Shown: positions 26,623 through 35,218, counted from the stretch's first letter. The stretch: DNA of 64,000 nt from Streptomyces sp. H27-H5 (GCF_026627505.1 NZ_JAPNLK010000020.1:1-64000), one strand, 5' to 3'. The notes: generated by a model from the sequence alone, not told the origin. Program-made: numbers and translations.

Positions 26623-27822
26623 TCACGCGGCCGGCTCCGACGCCGGCCGCGGGCGCGATCCCTCGGAGGCCGGCGTCCGGGTCCGCAGCACCCCGGCCGC
26701 GCCCGCCGCGACGAGGCAGAGCGCGACGGGCAGCAGCAGCGCCAGATTGAGCGGCACCAGGTGGGTGAGCGGGCCGATCACGGCCGGCCCCGCCAGCATG
26801 CCGAGGTACCCCAGGCCGGCGACCCGGGACACATTGGTCCCCGAGCCGCCCCGGTCCTCGTGCCCGGCGGCGCTGAAGAACTGCGGGACGCAGCCGGACA
26901 GTCCCAGGCCGAACGCCGTCCAGCCGGCCAGCGCGACCGGGACGGAGCCGCCGAGCGCGGCCGCCGTCAGCCCCAGGGCCGCCAGCACGGCCCCGTACCG
27001 CACGACGAACACCGGACCGGTCCGGGCCACCACCCGGTCGGTGACCAGGCGTCCGGCGGTCATCGCGGTGGAGTAGGCCCCGTACGCCAGGGCGGCCGTC
27101 GCGGCGGGCGCGTCGAGGACGTCCCGCAGGTGCAGCGCGCTCCAGTCGTTCGCGACGCCCTCGCAGAGCATCAGCGCGAAGGCGAGAGCGGCCAGGGCCC
27201 AGATCCGCGCGGGCGTACGCCCTTTCACCCCCGACGCGGCCTCGCCACGCTCCTTCGCGTGCTCGGCGGGAGGCAGCAGCGCCGTGGAGGCCGGCACGGT
27301 GAGGACGAGCCCGAGCACGGCGACCGTCGTCAGCGTCGGGGTCGTGCTCCAGCCGAGCCCGAGCGTCAGCGCCCCTGTGAGCGCGGCGAGCACCCCGCCC
27401 AGGGAGAACACCGCGTGGAAGGCCGACATCACCGGCCGCCCGTAGGCCCGTTCCACCTGCACGGCATGGGTGTTCATGGCGACGTCGAGACAGCCGTTGC
27501 CGAAGCCCAACACGAACAGGGCCACGCCCAGGGACAGGACATCACCGGCCACCGCCGGCAACACCAGGGCGGCGCTGCACAGGACCGCCCCGGCCGGAAC
27601 CGTGCGACGGCTCCCGAGCCGGTCCGTGAGCGGCCCGGCGATCTGCATGCCCAGGAACGCCCCTCCGCCCAGCAGCAGGAGCAGCGAGCCCAGGACGGCG
27701 TGGCTGATGCCGGTGCGGTGCTCCACGGCGGGAATGTGCACGATCCACATGCCCATGAGGAATCCGTTGAGCGCGAAGAAGGAAAAGGTGGCGAGGCGCG
27801 CGGCGCGCAACGATCTGCTCAT
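26623..27822 (-). CDS. MFS transporter
   Basis: About 399 residues, 12 predicted helices in two halves joined by a charged loop near residue 195 (HAKERGEAASGVKGRTP). Loop 2-3 has the MFS-like GPLTDRLGSRR motif near residue 65. The fold resembles the sugar/fucose-permease-like group annotated as efflux carriers. The start at 27822 is uncertain; 27834 is an in-frame alternative, and neither has a strong ribosome site. It is divergent from a DeoR regulator with two shared operators. Confidence 0.85.
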   Translation of the reverse strand: MSRSLRAARLATFSFFALNGFLMGMWIVHIPAVEHRTGISHAVLGSLLLLLGGGAFLGMQIAGPLTDRLGSRRTVPAGAVLCSAALVLPAVAGDVLSLGVALFVLGFGNGCLDVAMNTHAVQVERAYGRPVMSAFHAVFSLGGVLAALTGALTLGLGWSTTPTLTTVAVLGLVLTVPASTALLPPAEHAKERGEAASGVKGRTPARIWALAALAFALMLCEGVANDWSALHLRDVLDAPAATAALAYGAYSTAMTAGRLVTDRVVARTGPVFVVRYGAVLAALGLTAAALGGSVPVALAGWTAFGLGLSGCVPQFFSAAGHEDRGGSGTNVSRVAGLGYLGMLAGPAVIGPLTHLVPLNLALLLPVALCLVAAGAAGVLRTRTPASEGSRPRPASEPAA

Positions 27823-27837
27823 GGAAAGCACCATAGA

Positions 27838-27886
27838 GAACAGAATCAGTGTTCACCAGCTTGAGTTTCGAACAAGAGAAATGTTC
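27838..27886. promoter_or_regulatory. two DeoR-type operators, GAACA-N7-TGTTC
   Basis: GAACA-N7-TGTTC occurs at 27838-27854 and again at 27870-27886. The spacer is 7 bases both times and the centres are 32 bp apart, about three helical turns. They fill the short gap between the MFS and DeoR genes. The first lies at the MFS start and the second just before the chosen DeoR start, as expected for an autoregulated divergon. Confidence 0.75.
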
Positions 27887-27895
27887 AATGAGGGC

Positions 27896-28663
27896 ATGGC
27901 GAGTACATCGAGCACAGATCGACTGAAGCGGATCACCGAGGCCGTGCGCGACCGCGAGCAACTGAGCGTCGCGGAACTCGCCGAACTCACCGGCGCCTCG
28001 GAGATGACCATCCGCCGCGACCTGGAGGCACTGGCCGACCAGGGAGTGCTGGAACGCTTCCGCGGCGGCGCCCGCAGCCTGCTGCTGCGCGGCGAGGAGC
28101 CCCCGTTCGCCCTGCGCGCCCAGGAAGGCGAGGACGTCAAACGGAGGATCGCCGCAGAAGTGGCCTCCCTGATCGCGGACGGGGAATCGGTGGTCGTCGA
28201 CAGCGGCACCACCTGCCTGGAAGTGGCCCGCGCGCTGAAGGAACGACGGATCACCGTCATGCCCCTGTCCCTGCACGCGGCCAACGCGCTGACCGGGGCA
28301 CCCCACCTGACGCTCCTGCTGCCCGGCGGACAGCCGCGCCCGGGCGAGCTGGCCCTGACCGGCCCCCTCGCCGAGGCCTCGCTGGCCGCCCTGCGCTTCG
28401 ACACCGCCGTCATCGGCTGCTGCGGCCTGGTCCCGACGGACGGCCTGACCGCCTACGACCTGGCCGACGCCGCGGTCAAACGCGCCGCCATCGCCTCGTC
28501 GCGCCGGGTCATCGCGGTCGCGGAGGCGGCCAAGCTGACGCGCACGGCGCTCGCCTTCGTCGCCCCCACCGCGAGCCTGCACGCGGTGGTCACCGACGCC
28601 TCCGCCCCGGAAGCCGCGATCGAGGCGCTGACCAGGGAGGGCGTCACGGTAAGAGCGGTGTGA
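27896..28663 (+). CDS. DeoR-family transcriptional regulator
   Basis: 255 residues. The winged HTH at residues 5-60 carries LSVAELAELTGASEMTIRRD and DLEALADQGVLERFRGGA, the classic DeoR signature. The C-terminal DeoR sensor domain has VVDSGTTCLEVARAL near residue 100 and the later D-A-A-V-K-R segment, which bind sugar phosphates in this family. ATG 27896 follows GAGGG closely; ATG 27881 is an alternative but would lie inside the second operator. It most likely controls itself and the MFS gene. Confidence 0.9.
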   Translation: MASTSSTDRLKRITEAVRDREQLSVAELAELTGASEMTIRRDLEALADQGVLERFRGGARSLLLRGEEPPFALRAQEGEDVKRRIAAEVASLIADGESVVVDSGTTCLEVARALKERRITVMPLSLHAANALTGAPHLTLLLPGGQPRPGELALTGPLAEASLAALRFDTAVIGCCGLVPTDGLTAYDLADAAVKRAAIASSRRVIAVAEAAKLTRTALAFVAPTASLHAVVTDASAPEAAIEALTREGVTVRAV

Positions 28664-28740
28664 CGGGTGTGATGGGTATGTCGGGTGCGATGGCCGTGTT
28701 GGGTCGAGTGCGGCGCGGGCGAGGGCTCGGACCTGTCCTC

Positions 28741-28799
28741 ATCGTCACGCGCCGGCCCGGCATCATCACGCGCAGGCCCGCCGTCATCACGCGCAGAGG
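28741..28799. repeat. 21-bp tandem repeat, about three units
   Basis: Units at 28741-28761, 28762-28782 and 28783-28799 (partial) share the core TCACGCGC followed by CGG or AGG/AGA and CCCG. The third unit overlaps the stop codon of the minus-strand gene ending at 28787, and every unit carries TGA on that strand. Confidence 0.7.
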
Positions 28800-29266
28800 G
28801 TCAGGATCTCGATGACCCCCTCCGCGTACGCGGCCGTCACCGAGTCCGGGCCACCGGCCGCCTCCCGGCGCAGCTCGGGCAGGGACCGGCGCACGAAGGC
28901 CGCGCACTGCCCGTACAACCCGGCCTCGTGCGAGGAGCCGTCGTCCTCCGTGCCCAGCAGGGCCAGCAGCGTGCGCAACAGCGCCTCGCGGGTCGCCTGG
29001 CGGGGCGGCCCGGCCGCCCAGATCGCCATCAGTACGCCGCAGGCCGCCGGGGCCGGCGCCTGGAGCTTCGACCAGGTGAAGGCATGACCGGCCAGCGCGT
29101 GGAACGCGGCCGGGTGCCCTTCGGCGGCGTCCCAGAGCGTGGGCACGAGATGCCCTGCGGAATGCCCGCATCCGCATTCGATGGCCTCCCAGTCGTGCCG
29201 TTCGATCTCCGTCTCCACGGCATCCGGCACCAGGGGGCTGCGCCGGGGATTGTCCGTCCGTTTCAT
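28787..29266 (-). CDS. conserved hypothetical protein
   Basis: 159 residues, mostly helical, with two His/Cys-bearing stretches near the N-terminus (ECGCGHSAGHLVPTLWDA). The CGCGHSAGH cluster could bind a metal. No membrane segment or signal peptide. The start at 29266 is the first ATG that leaves a compact protein; upstream sequence in the same frame is low-complexity. I do not recognise the family. Confidence 0.6.
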   Translation of the reverse strand: MKRTDNPRRSPLVPDAVETEIERHDWEAIECGCGHSAGHLVPTLWDAAEGHPAAFHALAGHAFTWSKLQAPAPAACGVLMAIWAAGPPRQATREALLRTLLALLGTEDDGSSHEAGLYGQCAAFVRRSLPELRREAAGGPDSVTAAYAEGVIEILTLCA

Positions 29267-29542
29267 GGGGCCAGTATGGGAGCCGCGGACCACCCCCGAC
29301 CAGGGCCCATACGGCTGGCGGCACGAACGTTGACCTACCGTGTCCCGGCGGCCCCCGCGACGGCCGGCCGGCCCCACGGAACGGGGTCGACAGGCCACTT
29401 TCGGTCACTCCGGTGCCCGGGGCCCGGAGTCCGGTGCCCTGGGGCCGGTGCCCACGGTCGGCGACCGGGCGAACGACCGGGCGGTGGGCGGCGGCGGACC
29501 GGTGTCCGGAACCGGATCCCGCGACCGCTCGTCCCAGACCGC

Positions 29543-30664
29543 GTGTGGAACGCAACGAAGAGACGAAGAGTCCTGGCCGTCCTGTTCGCCCTGCTCGCGA
29601 CGCAACTCGGGGGCCTCGTCAACCCCGCCTACGCCTGCGGTTGCGGGGCGATGGTCCCCGACGGGTTCTCCCGGATCGGGGTGGCCCGGGAGACCTCGGT
29701 CGTGCGTTGGGACGGCCGCACCGAACAGATCGTGATGCGGTTCACGGTCGGCGGTGACGCCAAACGCGCCGCCTGGATCATGCCCGTGCCCTCGCGGGCG
29801 GGCGTCGAACTCGGCGACCCGGACCTGATCCCCGAACTCGGCCGGCTGACCCGCCCCGAGCGCAAGACCCGCACCTACTTCTGGCCACGCGACCGCGACT
29901 GGCCCTTCTCCTCGGGCAGCCTCGACGGAGTCGGCGCCGCACAGCCCGGCGCCGGCGCCCCGTCTGTCGGTGTCGTCGGCCGTGAGCGACTCGGCGACTT
30001 CGACGTCGCCCGACTGACCGCCACCGACCCGAACGCCCTGGGCGACTGGCTGGAGAGCAACGACTTCAAACTGCCGGACCGGCTCGCCGCGGAACTGAAG
30101 CCGTACGTCGACCAGAAGTGGGAGTACGTCGCCGTCCGCCTCGCCCCCCGCGAACAGGGCGCGACGCTGGGCGGGGAGCTCGACCCGCTGCGGATCAGCT
30201 TCGCCAGCGACCGACTCGTCTACCCGATGCGACTGTCCCGACTCGCCAAGTCCGCCCAGGCACTGGGCCTGTACGTACTCGCCGACCACCGCATGGAACC
30301 CGCGTCCCCGATCGGCGGGGCCGACCCGGAGATCACCTTCGCCGGGACCGTCACGCCGGAAGGTTCCCTGGCCGAGTTCACCGGCAGCGCCGCGCCGGTG
30401 TTCCTGACCGCGATCGATCAGAGGTTCCCGGACCCGAGCCGCATCGACGGGGACCACGAACTGCGTGCCACCGCGAAGGACACCCCGTTCCGCCCCGTCG
30501 TGTACCGGGACGAACTCCTCACCGCGGGCGGCGTGCCCGTCTGGCTGCTGACGGTGGCGGGAGCCCTGATGGTCGTGGCGGGTACGGCCGTGACCCTGCT
30601 GTCCGTACGCCGGTCCCGACGCCGCCGCCACCCGTCGGCCACCACGGCCCCCCTGGCGGACTGA
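29543..30664 (+). CDS. DUF2330 membrane-anchored extracytoplasmic protein
   Basis: 373 residues. An N-terminal signal (KRRRVLAVLFALLATQLGGL) ends at AYA before CGCGAMVP, the conserved Cys start of DUF2330 proteins. A large extracytoplasmic domain follows, and a C-terminal membrane helix near residues 335-357 (VWLLTVAGALMVVAGTAVTLL) ends in an Arg-rich cytoplasmic tail. GTG 29543 is the start giving a proper signal peptide. Function unknown. It is monocistronic with a strong hairpin after it. Confidence 0.8.
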   Translation: MWNATKRRRVLAVLFALLATQLGGLVNPAYACGCGAMVPDGFSRIGVARETSVVRWDGRTEQIVMRFTVGGDAKRAAWIMPVPSRAGVELGDPDLIPELGRLTRPERKTRTYFWPRDRDWPFSSGSLDGVGAAQPGAGAPSVGVVGRERLGDFDVARLTATDPNALGDWLESNDFKLPDRLAAELKPYVDQKWEYVAVRLAPREQGATLGGELDPLRISFASDRLVYPMRLSRLAKSAQALGLYVLADHRMEPASPIGGADPEITFAGTVTPEGSLAEFTGSAAPVFLTAIDQRFPDPSRIDGDHELRATAKDTPFRPVVYRDELLTAGGVPVWLLTVAGALMVVAGTAVTLLSVRRSRRRRHPSATTAPLAD

Positions 30665-30671
30665 CCGGGGC

Positions 30672-30703
30672 GGGGCGTGGGACGTGACGGTGTCCCACGC
30701 CCC
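30672..30703 (+). terminator. hairpin after the DUF2330 gene
   Basis: GGGGCGTGGGAC at 30672-30683 pairs perfectly with GTCCCACGCCCC at 30692-30703, with an 8-base loop. It starts eight bases after the DUF2330 stop. The convergent SurE gene ends about 110 bases further on. Confidence 0.75.
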
Positions 30704-30749
30704 GAACGGCGCTCGACCCGCTCGGCCGGCGGCCGGCGCTCGACCGTCG

Positions 30750-30805
30750 TGCTGCGTCCTGCCTGCTGCGTGCTGCGTGCTGAGTTCTGCGTTCTGCGTT
30801 CTGAA
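30750..30805. repeat. heptanucleotide tandem array, eight units
   Basis: Eight 7-base units of the form T-(G/T/C)-CTG-C/A-G follow each other without interruption (for example TGCTGCG three times and TTCTGCG twice). The array sits between convergent genes, ending six bases from the SurE stop. Low GC skew but no hairpin. Confidence 0.75.
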
Positions 30806-30811
30806 CAGCGG

Positions 30812-31738
30812 TTACGGGCGCAGTCCGGCGATCAGGGCCGCGGTCCGGACGAAGTCCACGGGCCCGGTGTTCCAGTCGGCGCTCATCGGACTGACGGCGA
30901 TCCTGCCCGCGCTGACGGCCTCCACGTCACCGCCCCGGGCGGCGGGTCTCAGGTCCACCTTGACGCTCGTCGTCCAAGTGCCGTCGCCGGCGTCGGTGAA
31001 GTCGGGCCGCAGCAGGGTCTGCGGGTCCTGGAAGGTCGACGAGACCCCGGCCGCGGTGCCCTTGCCGTCGGCGCCGACGATCGGATGGTTGACGTTCAGC
31101 CCGACGCCCGCGGGCAGGAGCGGACCGGACCGGGGCGCCCGGGCGCGCAGCCGGTCGATCAACTTGACCGCGAAATCCACCGTCGGGCCCATCGCGTTGA
31201 CCGTGGTCACCGGATCGGGCGCCGTGACACCGCCCGTGCTCAGGACGATGGCCGGCACACCGGACTCGAGCGCCGCGACCGCGCCGCCCACCGTGCCGGA
31301 GTGGGTGGCCAGACCGGCCACGTTGGGACCGAAGTTGGTGCCCGACACCACCAGATCGGGGGCGCGCCCCTCGAAGACCTCGGACAGGCCGAAGGCCACC
31401 GAGTCACCGGGAGTGCCGTCCACCGCCCACACCTTGGGCGCGGGGTGCCGCACCGCGATCGACGGTGCGCTCGCCATCTTGGTTCCCGTGCCGCTCTGGT
31501 TGGTGAGCGGAGCCACGATGGTCACGTCGTGCCCGGCGGCGGTCAGTCGCTCGAACGCCTTGCGGATGCCGGGGACGTCGTAGCCGTCGTCATTGGTGAG
31601 CAGGATCCGCAACGGGGCGGCGGGCGTGGGGGCGGCTGCCGGTCGGGCCTGCGGCGCGGCGGCCGCAGGCGCCGTACCGGCCAGGGTCGGCGCACACAGC
31701 AGCAGGGCGGCCAAGGGCATGACGTGATGGCGTCGCAC
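30812..31738 (-). CDS. secreted SurE-family 5'/3'-nucleotidase
   Basis: 308 residues. A signal peptide (PLAALLLCAPTLAGTAPAAAAP) precedes the SurE domain, which starts with the metal-binding ILLTNDDGYDVPGI (both Asp present). It continues with VSGTNFGPNVAG, the Asn metal-ligand region, and STGGVTAPDP. SurE enzymes are Mg/Mn-dependent phosphatases on nucleoside monophosphates. The GTG start at 31738 has AAGGAG eight bases upstream. Export is unusual for the textbook enzyme but common in Streptomyces. A TTACACGTGTCA-like site lies upstream. Confidence 0.88.
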   Translation of the reverse strand: MRRHHVMPLAALLLCAPTLAGTAPAAAAPQARPAAAPTPAAPLRILLTNDDGYDVPGIRKAFERLTAAGHDVTIVAPLTNQSGTGTKMASAPSIAVRHPAPKVWAVDGTPGDSVAFGLSEVFEGRAPDLVVSGTNFGPNVAGLATHSGTVGGAVAALESGVPAIVLSTGGVTAPDPVTTVNAMGPTVDFAVKLIDRLRARAPRSGPLLPAGVGLNVNHPIVGADGKGTAAGVSSTFQDPQTLLRPDFTDAGDGTWTTSVKVDLRPAARGGDVEAVSAGRIAVSPMSADWNTGPVDFVRTAALIAGLRP

Positions 31739-31842
31739 GGAAGGCTCCTTCGAGGGAGGGCGAAAGGAAAGAGAGGGGAAGGGAGGGGCGGGGAGGGGTG
31801 CCGAGCGTCGAGAGGCGACGCCGGTGGTGAACGACAGGTTGC

Positions 31843-31855
31843 TTACACGTGTCAA
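31843..31855. promoter_or_regulatory. LacI-type operator upstream of the SurE gene
   Basis: TTACACGTGTCAA contains the perfect palindrome ACACGTGT. It lies about 105 bases before the SurE start. Related sites precede the LacI gene (31957, 32036) and the esterase gene (35219). Confidence 0.6.
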
Positions 31856-31956
31856 CTAACGTGCTGGGACACTGTGTAGCACCCATCGAGGGCTCCCGCC
31901 AGGGGTGCGGACGCGCCCTCGCGCGGATCGTGACCCAACCGGAAACCCGCGGGCGG

Positions 31957-31967
31957 GCACGTGTAAC
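31957..31967. promoter_or_regulatory. LacI-type half-palindromic operator
   Basis: GCACGTGTAAC, sharing CACGTGTAA with the family consensus. It lies in the middle of the 382-base gap between the SurE and LacI genes. Apart from the operators, nothing else is recognised in this gap. Confidence 0.45.
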
Positions 31968-32035
31968 CACCCCGAGGGGTCAGTGCCCTTGACCGTCACG
32001 TCCGACCGGCCCGCGAACCCGCTCTCCGGCTACCT

Positions 32036-32047
32036 GACGCGTGTAAC
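32036..32047. promoter_or_regulatory. LacI-type operator upstream of the LacI gene
   Basis: GACGCGTGTAAC, a one-mismatch relative of GTTACACGTGTCA read on the other strand. It lies about 75 bases before the LacI start, consistent with autoregulation. Confidence 0.5.
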
Positions 32048-32120
32048 CTTCACCAGGCCAAGCAGGCATACCAGGCAGGGTTCGATCATTCGCTCCACGG
32101 GAGCGTCGAGGGAGCACGTC

Positions 32121-33128
32121 ATGGTGAAGGACACTCCCGCCCCCGCATCGATCACCAGTGCCGACGTCGCCCGGCTCGCCGGCGTGTCCCGTGCCACGGT
32201 CTCCTTCGTCCTCAACGACACCCGGGGCCACCGCGTCAGTGACGCCACCCGCGCCCGGGTCCTCGACGCCGCCCGGCAGCTCGGTTACGTACCCCACGCC
32301 GCCGCCCGCTCGCTGCGGGCCGGTCGCAGCAACCTCGTCCTCATGCCGGCGTCGATCTCCGCGATCGGCCGCCTCGTCAGCGACTGGGTCGACGAACTGC
32401 ACAGCGAGCTCGACCGTCACGGCTACACCACCGTCCTCCACGCGGGCCGCTTCGGCGATCCCGTCGACGCGGCCCGGGCCTGGGCCGAGCTGCGCCCGGT
32501 CGCCGTCGTCGCCCTCGACGGCGACCGGTTCACCCCGCAGGCCGCCGAGTTGCTGCGCCGAGCCGGGGTCCGGGGGCTGCTCGCGTTCGCCTCCCACCCC
32601 GTACCGGGCGTCCACACCATCGGCTTCGACCATGCCCGCATCGGCGTCACCGCGACCGAGCACCTCATCGCACGCGGCCGGCGCAGGATCGGTGTCGTCA
32701 TGCCCCGCGAACGCGGACTGGACGCCCTCGCCGCGCCCCGGCTCGCCGGAGCCCGATCGGTCGCCGCGCGGTCCGCGGCGACCGTGACCCCGGTGGAACT
32801 GGCCTACACCCGCGAGTCCGCCTCCGATCTCGCCCGGCGCTGGGCGAGCCTCGACCTCGACGCCGTCTTCGCCTACAACGACGAGTACGCCGCACTGCTC
32901 CTGCACGCGTTCCGGGCCGAGGGCCTGGTGGTGCCGGACGACGTCGCGATGGTGGGTTCCGACGACCTGGTCCTCTCCGCGCTCCAACGCCCCGCGCTCA
33001 CCACGGTCCGCCTGGACCTCGTACCGGCCGCACGCATCGCGGACGCCGTCCACGAACTGATCGAGACGGGTACGACGTCGCCGATGCCCGAGGCGGAGCC
33101 GATCCTGATCCACCGCGAGACCTCCTGA
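32121..33128 (+). CDS. LacI-family transcriptional regulator
   Basis: 335 residues. The N-terminal HTH (residues 10-60: SADVARLAGVSRATVSFVLN) ends with the hinge helix HAAARSLRAGRSN, which recognises a central CG step. The effector domain is periplasmic-binding-like, with VGSDDLVLSALQRPALTTVR near the C-terminus as usual. GAGGGAGC precedes the ATG. Four CACGTGT-type palindromes nearby suggest that it controls itself, the divergent SurE gene and possibly the downstream esterase gene. Confidence 0.9.
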   Translation: MVKDTPAPASITSADVARLAGVSRATVSFVLNDTRGHRVSDATRARVLDAARQLGYVPHAAARSLRAGRSNLVLMPASISAIGRLVSDWVDELHSELDRHGYTTVLHAGRFGDPVDAARAWAELRPVAVVALDGDRFTPQAAELLRRAGVRGLLAFASHPVPGVHTIGFDHARIGVTATEHLIARGRRRIGVVMPRERGLDALAAPRLAGARSVAARSAATVTPVELAYTRESASDLARRWASLDLDAVFAYNDEYAALLLHAFRAEGLVVPDDVAMVGSDDLVLSALQRPALTTVRLDLVPAARIADAVHELIETGTTSPMPEAEPILIHRETS

Positions 33129-33168
33129 AGGGCGCTCTGCCCAGGTGCGGGCGGTCGACGGAGCGTCA

Positions 33169-33303
33169 GTCGACGTATGGCCGTTACGCGTGACGGCAGT
33201 TGACGTGCCGGCGGTGAACGTGCGCATGGTGAACGTGCGCGTGGTGAACGTGCGGGTGGTCGACGTGCGGGTGGTCGACGTACTGGCGGTCCACGTACCG
33301 GCC
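33169..33303. repeat. 15-bp tandem repeat array, nine units
   Basis: Nine contiguous 15-base units run from 33169 to 33303. The best-conserved units are GTGAACGTGCGCGTG and GTCGACGTGCGGGTG. On the plus strand they encode V-[DNH]-V-x-x pentapeptides (VNVRV, VDVRV); on the minus strand they encode His-rich HPHVD/HAHVH pentapeptides. Confidence 0.8.
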
Positions 33304-33381
33304 GTGGCCGAACCGGCCGTGTGCCGCGTGCCGGAACTCCTGGTGAGCCTGATCCCGGTTCGGTAGGACCTCGGTCGGCAC
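33184..33381 (-). CDS. possible small histidine-rich protein
   Basis: 65 residues from GTG 33381 to TAA 33184, with 17 histidines. The second half is made of pentapeptides such as HPHVD, HPHVH and HAHVH. GC3 fits coding DNA and such a tail could bind Ni or Zn. Against it, no ribosome site precedes the GTG and the opposite strand is also open (73 codons of V-[DN]-V-x-x repeats, 33145-33366). It may be only the by-product of the 15-bp array. Confidence 0.3.
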   Translation of the reverse strand: MPTEVLPNRDQAHQEFRHAAHGRFGHGRYVDRQYVDHPHVDHPHVHHAHVHHAHVHRRHVNCRHA

Positions 33382-34135
33382 GCCCGGCGGGAGGTGTCTT
33401 CGACGCGGTGTTCGTTCCGAGTGGAAGTCAACGCGCGCTGTACTGGCGGAATTGGAAGCCGATCCGGGTGGCGGTGGGTCTGGCTTACCCCCTGTCCCGG
33501 CCGCCGGGCGAGTGTCGCGCCCGCTGCGCAGAGCGTGCTCACGCCACCGTGCGGCACAGACTCCGTCCCTGCCGCACGACGCTGCGGGTGGGCGGATGCG
33601 GTGCGTTCGTCGAGGGTCTCGGAGGCGACCTCGGCCGCTTTGTCCCGAGGTCCCCCGTGCACGGTACGCGGGCCACTCGGCCGTGAGCGTGTGGGTGGTC
33701 CCGGTCTGCCTCGTGCCGGTCACCGGTGCCGCCGAAGTGGCGCCCGCTGCCACGAAGAACACGATGATGCCGCGCGACGGCTCTGTGCCGGGGGAGTGCC
33801 GGGGCGGTCTCGCCCGCCCCAGGATCTCCGCAGGCGTGACGGAACCCCGTACGCGCCCGGGGCCGCCCCCCCCGGCGGCCCCGGCGTGTACGGGTTCCGT
33901 GTACGGGCTGTCGGGTGGGCGGGTGTGCCCGCAGCCACCCGGGACCCCGCCCTGGGCCTGCGGCCGGCGGGACCCGTGCCCGGGCCGCCGCCCAGGCTGC
34001 CCCCCCCCAGGCCGCCCCCCCAGGCCGCCCCCGCCCTGGGCCACCCGGGCCCCCCGCCCCGGCGGCTTCGCGTTCCGCCCGCTGCGATGGACCCAAGGTC
34101 AAAGCGGGGCCCCGTCCCTGGGCTCTGCGGGCTCG
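33382..34135. other. gene-free stretch with C-rich low-complexity tract
   Basis: No convincing gene is seen here; the open frames are overlapping and low-complexity. Near 33685-33760 the plus strand reads like a short signal-peptide relic (VSVWVVPVCLVPVTGA). At about 33998-34060 runs of nine, seven and five C are separated by AGGCCG-type spacers, so the minus strand is G-rich and could form a quadruplex just downstream of the esterase stop. Confidence 0.5.
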
Positions 34136-35107
34136 TCAGGCCTCGGGGCGGAGGTGGTGGGACAGGAACGCGACGCTCTCCGCGACGATCCGCGGGACGT
34201 CGGGGGAGCCGAGGAAGATGTGGTCGGCGCCCTCCACCGGCCGCAGGACGACCTCGCCGCCCGCGCTCTCCAGGGCGGCGGCGAGCAACTCGCTCTGGCT
34301 GAACGGGACCAGTCCGTCCAGGCGGCCGTGGACGAGCAGGAACGGCGGCGGGTTCGAGGCCACCGCCGCGTGCGTCACCGGGCTGGCGGCCTTCGCCAGT
34401 TCCGGTCGCGCGGCCACGCCCGCACCCAGGAGAGCCTCGTACGGGTCGGGGATCTCGACACCGGGCGGCATCGCCGGCATCGGGTGCTCGGAGAGGGAGA
34501 TCAGGTCGGAGACCCCGTACCAGTCGACCACGGCCCGCACACCGGTGTCCCCGGAGCCCACGCCGTGCGCGCCCTCCAGCGCCGCTCCGTCCGCGCTGTC
34601 GGGGCCGACCAGGCCCGCGAGCGCGGCCAGGTGTCCACCCGCCGACTCGCCCCAGGCGGCGATCCGGTCGGCGTCGAGACCGAGGACACCGGCGTACGCG
34701 CGGACGTAGCGGATCGCGGCCTTCACGTCGTGCAGCTGCGCCGGGAAGGGGGCTTCGAGGCTGTGCCGGTAGTCGATGGAGACGAGGGCCAGTCCGGCCC
34801 CCAGGACCGCACCGTGCAGCAGCGCGGCCGGAACGGTCGGCGGCGGGTAGCGCCGGTCGCCGTCCAACCATCCGCCGCCGTGGATCCAGACGACCACGGG
34901 GAAGGGCCCCTCGCCCGCCGGTACCCGGACGTCCAGCAGTCGGGGCCGGTAGCCGGGGGTGGTGGCGTAGGTGATCCCGTCGTGGTGGCGGACCCCGTGT
35001 TCGTCCGTCACCGGGGGCTCGGGGGACCGGTAGGGCGGAGGGGGCCAGGTCGTGTCGGCCGGGTCGAAGGCGACGGGCGCGGAGGCGGCGGGAGGAGATG
35101 GCGTCAT
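34136..35107 (-). CDS. alpha/beta-hydrolase, HSL-type esterase
   Basis: 323 residues. The oxyanion-hole motif WIHGGGWLDGD is near residue 75, the nucleophile elbow WGESAGGH near residue 150, and the acid and His of the triad appear in VHGRLDGLVPF (Asp) and EGADHIFLG (His) near residues 260 and 290. No signal peptide, so cytoplasmic. AGGAAGGG lies before the ATG. Members hydrolyse short-chain acyl esters; a carbamate or xenobiotic ester is possible. A perfect CACGTG-centred site upstream links it to the LacI gene. Confidence 0.88.
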   Translation of the reverse strand: MTPSPPAASAPVAFDPADTTWPPPPYRSPEPPVTDEHGVRHHDGITYATTPGYRPRLLDVRVPAGEGPFPVVVWIHGGGWLDGDRRYPPPTVPAALLHGAVLGAGLALVSIDYRHSLEAPFPAQLHDVKAAIRYVRAYAGVLGLDADRIAAWGESAGGHLAALAGLVGPDSADGAALEGAHGVGSGDTGVRAVVDWYGVSDLISLSEHPMPAMPPGVEIPDPYEALLGAGVAARPELAKAASPVTHAAVASNPPPFLLVHGRLDGLVPFSQSELLAAALESAGGEVVLRPVEGADHIFLGSPDVPRIVAESVAFLSHHLRPEA

Positions 35108-35218
35108 TGCGGCCCTTCCTGTGCGGCGCGGCCCGGAGGGCCGGCGGGTTCGGTGCGAGGCCAGGCGTGGTGATGCATGTCCGCAATGCGCGCGGCGGTC
35201 ACCGGGGCGAGTGGTTCA

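Noticed and set aside
30684..31583. Cys-rich protein translated through the heptad array
   Set aside because: The Cys-rich part is the 7-base repeat read in three phases; the remainder is antisense to SurE.
31980..33662. 560-codon open frame antisense to the LacI gene
   Set aside because: It covers the LacI gene completely, has no recognisable domain and includes the 15-bp repeat in a Thr-rich frame.
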